Assembly (NCBI GenBank): GCA_910580015.1
Contig: CAJTVT010000034.1
Coordinates: forward strand, 1 to 31,220
DNA length: 31,220 nucleotides
DNA from: an uncultured Lachnospiraceae bacterium
GTDB lineage: Bacteria > Bacillota > Clostridia > Lachnospirales > Lachnospiraceae
Direction of reading: 5' to 3'
A program made the position numbers and the translations under genes. The notes under the pieces were generated by a model. The model was given only the letters and a program-made list of their open reading frames with translations, made no database searches and was not told the origin of the DNA. Shown in pieces: positions 30,774 to 31,220 of the stretch (position 1 is the stretch's first letter; each line of letters begins with the position of its first letter).

Positions 30774-31220
30774 CTAAAGCCTGTTTTCACCAGGGGCATA
30801 TTTCTTAATGAATACCTTTTCGCCAGGAAGTGTCTGGAATAATTCCTCAATCACTCTGCCGCCAAACTCTTGGATATGATCCTCATCGGATATTCGATTT
30901 GGATAGTCTGGTAAAATATAAAAGTACAAATTCCAGATAATTCCCTCCTCTGAAAATTTCACCCGTCCGTTTTTCTCTCGATTAGGGTATAGCTGCAAAA
31001 ACAAATTGCTGGGTCTATGATGATAAAGATAGATATAGTCATATTCTGGCGGTTCCGCATCTGGGGTAGAGCGGCCAAACGGACCAGTCATCTTTCTCAG
31101 TTTTCGCTTTTTAGGAATACGAGAATCATTGATTTCCCCGGCGATTTTACTGAGTGCCTTTTCAAAGATTTTGACCATTTCTTTTTCTGGTAAATCGCCA
31201 GTTTTCAACCCATATTCATA
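30774..31220 (-). CDS. Unrecognised protein, 5' end outside the window
   Basis: The frame is open to the right edge, so the start is missing; a TTG at 31208 is internal or at best one candidate. The visible 148 residues are mixed charged, with KKRKLRKMTGPFGRS, YDYIYLYHHRPSNLFLQLYPN, GIIWNLYFYILPDYPNR and a C-terminal helix-strand FGGRVIEELFQTLPGEKVF. Aromatic-rich beta strands suggest a compact alpha-beta domain. I recognise no family. It ends 70 nt before the GNAT fragment. Confidence 0.6.
   Translation of the reverse strand, partial: YEYGLKTGDLPEKEMVKIFEKALSKIAGEINDSRIPKKRKLRKMTGPFGRSTPDAEPPEYDYIYLYHHRPSNLFLQLYPNREKNGRVKFSEEGIIWNLYFYILPDYPNRISDEDHIQEFGGRVIEELFQTLPGEKVFIKKYAPGENRL

Overview
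The window reads as chromosome of a low-G+C, anaerobic gut Firmicute, most likely a Lachnospiraceae (Blautia/Mediterraneibacter/Dorea-like). The reasons are strong AGGAGG-type ribosome sites, a butyrate-type crotonase, a clostridial superoxide reductase, a TIGR04086 membrane protein, a cytoplasmic subtilase of the Csp type, a large secreted GH84/Big_2/LRR protein suited to mucin glycans, and a clostridial-type integrative element. The species is not determined.

Layout. (1) 1-6582: a complete D-Ala-D-Ser glycopeptide-resistance cluster of VanG type: vanR-vanS, a strong terminator, then vanG (ligase), vanXY (D,D-peptidase) and a serine racemase split into a membrane protein (vanTm) and a catalytic protein (vanTr), as reported for vanL. 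A short motif shared by the regions upstream of vanR and vanG is a candidate VanR site. (2) 6542-9100: a convergent VOC gene, then a 196-bp MITE-like element with 18-bp terminal inverted repeats and a 9-bp target duplication. It sits 9 nt upstream of a three-gene operon: a small protein, a YolD-like protein and a Y-family (UmuC-like) polymerase. The right end of the element carries a plausible outward promoter. (3) 9192-15631: a crotonase with a near-consensus promoter, and a 1794-residue secreted GH84 protein. (4) 15707-20472: an AraC regulator divergent from glycogen phosphorylase with overlapping promoters, then a lipoprotein and SfsA. (5) 20618-24543: a CorC/HlyC-type CBS protein, a TIGR04086 membrane protein, and a minus-strand Entner-Doudoroff operon (disordered small protein, KDPG aldolase, KDG kinase). 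(6) 24544-26179: a leader with three 65-bp tandem repeats before a desulfoferrodoxin that lacks the N-terminal CC pair, an anchored small protein, and a face-to-face promoter pair in an 11-bp inverted repeat. (7) 26258-30700: a subtilase that loses its C-terminus where a decayed integrative-element fragment begins. The fragment holds a DUF6075 gene, a small element gene, parA, parB and a sigma-like gene, all broken by single-base frameshifts, palindromic insertions or a deletion junction. Two related palindromic repeats in inverted orientation and a third palindromic insert inside the ParA P-loop are its oddest parts. (8) 30774-31220: the 3' part of an unrecognised minus-strand gene.

How the genes work together. 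The van cluster is a self-contained sense-and-remodel pathway. VanS/VanR would sense glycopeptide stress, VanT would supply D-Ser, VanG would make D-Ala-D-Ser, and VanXY would remove the D-Ala-ending precursors. The ligase EKY omega-loop motif and the racemase TISNEI motif (Asn where alanine racemases carry Tyr) both agree with D-Ser use. Most other genes look like ordinary core metabolism. No tRNA, rRNA or CRISPR array was seen.
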